Shown in pieces: positions 13,575 to 15,590 of a stretch of DNA of 15,590 nucleotides (positions are counted from its first letter, which is position 1; every line of letters starts with the position of its first letter). The DNA comes from Christiangramia sp. (lineage in GTDB: Bacteria; Bacteroidota; Bacteroidia; Flavobacteriales; Flavobacteriaceae), in contig JAHELO010000004.1 of NCBI GenBank assembly GCA_024644145.1, forward strand, positions 1 through 15,590, given 5' to 3'. Under the pieces are notes generated by a model. The model saw only the letters and a list, made by a program, of their open reading frames with translations. It searched no databases and was not told the DNA's origin. A program made the position numbers and the translations under genes.

Positions 13575-14891
13575 ATGTCGACTAAAACAGTACCGTATAC
13601 CGCCTATAAAGTAAAAGATATTGAGCTTGCTGAATATGGCCGCCGCGAAATAGAACTTGCTGAAGCCGAAATGCCAGGTCTTATGGCACTTCGTAAGGAG
13701 TATGGAGAATCTAAACCTTTAAAAGGTGCGAGAATTGCGGGATGTTTACATATGACCATTCAAACTGCAGTGTTAATAGAAACCCTTGTTGCTCTGGGTG
13801 CAGATGTAACCTGGAGTTCCTGTAATATTTTCTCTACTCAGGACCATGCTGCTGCTGCCATCGCTGCTGCAGGGATTCCTGTTTATGCCTGGAAAGGGAT
13901 GACCGAAGAGGAATTTAACTGGTGTATCGAGCAAACTCTTTTCTTTGGAGAAGAACGTACCCCGCTAAATATGATTCTTGATGATGGTGGTGATCTAACT
14001 AATATGGTTCTGGATGAATATCCGGAACTTGCTGAAGGAATAAAAGGTCTTTCTGAAGAAACTACAACCGGAGTTCACAGACTGTATGAGCGCATGAAAA
14101 AAGGAACTCTTCCTATGCCTGCGATCAACGTAAACGACTCTGTTACAAAATCTAAATTCGATAACAAATATGGATGCCGTGAAAGCGCAGTAGATGCGAT
14201 TCGTCGTGCTACAGATGTAATGCTAGCCGGTAAACGCGTGGTAGTTTGTGGATATGGTGATGTAGGTAAAGGTACGGCCCAGTCTTTTAAAGGAGCCGGA
14301 TCTATAGTTACCGTAACTGAAATTGACCCTATCTGTGCGCTACAGGCTGCAATGGACGGTTTTGAAGTAAAAAAACTTGAAACTGTTCTTCCTAAAGCAG
14401 ATATCGTGATCACTACTACAGGTAATAAAGACATTGTTCGCGGAGAGCACTTTGAAGCGATGAAAGACAAGACCATCGTAGCCAACATAGGACACTTTGA
14501 TAATGAGATCGCTGTAAAATGGCTAAATGAAAACCATGGCAATACTAAAGTAGAGATCAAACCTCAGGTTGATAAATATACCATCAATGAGAAAGACATC
14601 ATCCTCCTTGCTGAAGGTCGTTTGGTAAATTTAGGATGTGCTACAGGACACCCTAGTTTTGTGATGAGTAACTCCTTTACAAACCAGACCCTTGCACAAA
14701 TGGAGCTTTGGAACAATACAGATAAGTATAAGAACGAAGTCTATATGCTGCCAAAGCATTTAGATGAAAAAGTGGCTAAGCTGCACCTGGAAAGAATTGG
14801 TGTTGAACTTACCGAGCTTAGACCAGATCAGGCTGAATATATTGGGGTGGAAGTTGAAGGTCCATTCAAACCTGAATACTACAGATATTAA
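13575..14891 (+). CDS. ahcY: S-adenosyl-L-homocysteine hydrolase (adenosylhomocysteinase)
   Basis: This cytoplasmic NAD-dependent enzyme splits S-adenosylhomocysteine to adenosine and homocysteine, clearing the product inhibitor of SAM-dependent methyltransferases. The protein has 438 residues, the usual bacterial length. Marks are GCLHMT (56-61), LDDGGDLTN (135-143), [16 protein letters not shown] (189-204, with the substrate-site Lys192, Asp196 and Asn197), the Rossmann loop CGYGDVGKG (225-233), [11 protein letters not shown] near the end, and the conserved C-terminus FKPEYYRY. The frame is open upstream to an ATG at 13461, but those 38 residues are not family-like and cover the divergent gene's coding region. 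The ATG at 13575 gives the standard N-terminus. It is monocistronic, with a -7 element upstream and a strong terminator downstream. Confidence 0.98.
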   Translation: MSTKTVPYTAYKVKDIELAEYGRREIELAEAEMPGLMALRKEYGESKPLKGARIAGCLHMTIQTAVLIETLVALGADVTWSSCNIFSTQDHAAAAIAAAGIPVYAWKGMTEEEFNWCIEQTLFFGEERTPLNMILDDGGDLTNMVLDEYPELAEGIKGLSEETTTGVHRLYERMKKGTLPMPAINVNDSVTKSKFDNKYGCRESAVDAIRRATDVMLAGKRVVVCGYGDVGKGTAQSFKGAGSIVTVTEIDPICALQAAMDGFEVKKLETVLPKADIVITTTGNKDIVRGEHFEAMKDKTIVANIGHFDNEIAVKWLNENHGNTKVEIKPQVDKYTINEKDIILLAEGRLVNLGCATGHPSFVMSNSFTNQTLAQMELWNNTDKYKNEVYMLPKHLDEKVAKLHLERIGVELTELRPDQAEYIGVEVEGPFKPEYYRY

Positions 14892-14919
14892 TAAGAATTA
14901 AGTCTTAAATTTTAGATAT

Positions 14920-14948
14920 AAAAGCCCCGCGATCGCGGGGCTTTTTTT
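14920..14948 (+). terminator. Strong intrinsic terminator of ahcY
   Basis: A perfect 24-bp palindrome (14921-14944) forms an 11-bp G+C-rich stem with a GATC loop and is followed by seven T (14942-14948). It begins 29 nt after the ahcY stop codon. Confidence 0.95.
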
Positions 14949-15025
14949 ATATTGGATGTCCTGTTCATTTATTTTTTATTAAGCCTTTTTCATACCTTAG
15001 ATGATCTAAAATATATATTATCATC

Positions 15026-15590
15026 ATGATAAAAAAGATCATATTACCGCTTTGTCTGGCACTGGCCCTCATCAGCTGTAAAGACGACAAAAATCCCAGA
15101 ACAGAAGAAAATGAGGAAACCGGCGTTAGCGCAAAATTTGATAGTATTCTTCACAATTACTACGAGGATGGCTTAAAGCTGAACCCTATTGCCGCCACCA
15201 CTTCAGGAGACATGCGTTATAACGACAAATTTCCAGATTTTCTTTCTTCCGGATATGAAGACAGCTTGAAGAATTATTATTCCAGCTACCGCGATAAGGT
15301 TACTGCAATAAAAGATGCAGACCTGAGTGAAACAGAGCGAATGAGCAAGGAGATCTTGCTTTGGGAGTGCAATATAAACCTCGCTTCCATGAATTTCAAA
15401 AAAGCTAAATATATGCCTATAGACCAGATGTGGTCTGTCAATTTATTTATGGGGCAGCTAGCCAGTGGTATGGGTGCCCAGCCTTTTAAAACGGTAGAGG
15501 ATTATGAAAAATGGATGAAACGAGTGGATGGTTTCCTCACCTGGATGAATTCTGCCGAAGAAAATATGAGAAAAGGAATGGAACAGGGAT
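15026..15590 (+). CDS. DUF885-family lipoprotein, 5' part, cut by the window edge
   Basis: The open frame starts at an ATG and runs off the right edge after 188 codons with no stop. The N-terminus is a lipoprotein signal (MIKKIILPLCLALALISC, lipidated Cys18) followed by a charged linker. The mature part begins KFDSILHNYYEDGLKLNPIA and continues with GDMRYNDKFPDF, the typical opening of DUF885 proteins, where a predicted export signal precedes a helical domain with a C-terminal HExxH-type zinc-peptidase signature. That signature would lie beyond the window, so peptidase activity cannot be checked here. A near-match to a -7 element (TACCTTAG, 14993-15000) lies upstream. Lipoprotein call firm, family call good. 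Confidence 0.85.
   Translation, partial: MIKKIILPLCLALALISCKDDKNPRTEENEETGVSAKFDSILHNYYEDGLKLNPIAATTSGDMRYNDKFPDFLSSGYEDSLKNYYSSYRDKVTAIKDADLSETERMSKEILLWECNINLASMNFKKAKYMPIDQMWSVNLFMGQLASGMGAQPFKTVEDYEKWMKRVDGFLTWMNSAEENMRKGMEQG

Noticed and set aside
14075..14560. 161-codon antisense frame within ahcY
   Set aside because: It is a shadow of a highly conserved enzyme gene, with no recognisable protein and no promoter or start context.

Overview
The window reads as a chromosomal segment of a Bacteroidetes bacterium, most likely a marine member of the Flavobacteriaceae (Gramella/Christiangramia-like; the genus is inference). Four things point there: a TonB-dependent receptor with an N-terminal carboxypeptidase-regulatory-like domain; a DUF4301 protein, a family essentially limited to this phylum; a bacterial geranylgeranylglyceryl-phosphate synthase; and upstream regions that carry the Bacteroidetes -7 promoter motif TAnnTTTG and no obvious Shine-Dalgarno sequences. 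There are 14 protein genes, one of them cut by the right edge. One TPP riboswitch was found. No tRNA, rRNA, CRISPR array or insertion sequence was seen.

Layout. 1-480: a small lipoprotein with a degenerate Rieske-like fold, closed by a terminator. 486-3107: a TonB-dependent receptor on the minus strand whose leader holds a complete TPP aptamer followed by an intrinsic terminator, so this is a thiamin-repressed, presumably thiamin-importing receptor. 3153-6939: a hybrid sensor kinase (HisKA, HATPase, receiver, Hpt) facing tail-to-tail, with an 11-bp 3' overlap, an NtrC-type sigma-54 activator. 6940-8134: a small acidic secreted PepSY-like protein gene flanked by structured, terminator-rich non-coding DNA.

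8135-11481 (minus strand): a tightly packed operon with overlapping or 1-nt gene junctions. In transcription order it encodes an MTH1187/YkoF-type thiamine-binding protein, a PnuC/PnuT-type transporter, a NadR-like P-loop kinase, DUF4301 and the ribosome-rescue hydrolase ArfB. Together with the riboswitch-controlled receptor this suggests a two-membrane vitamin salvage route: receptor across the outer membrane, PnuT across the inner membrane, and a kinase to trap the substrate. DUF4301 shows motifs resembling UDP-sugar pyrophosphorylases and may be an unrecognised nucleotidyltransferase. Whether the operon handles thiamin or nicotinamide riboside is open.

11559-15590: a VOC-family protein gene; a coupled pair on the minus strand (phosphopantetheinyl transferase, then GGGP synthase, joined by a TAGTG stop/start); the divergent S-adenosylhomocysteine hydrolase gene with a perfect-palindrome terminator; and the 5' part of a DUF885 lipoprotein gene. 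Several open frames start upstream of the true gene at TTG or at an early ATG. Start sites were chosen from family N-termini and, where possible, from -7 elements that overlap the false start.
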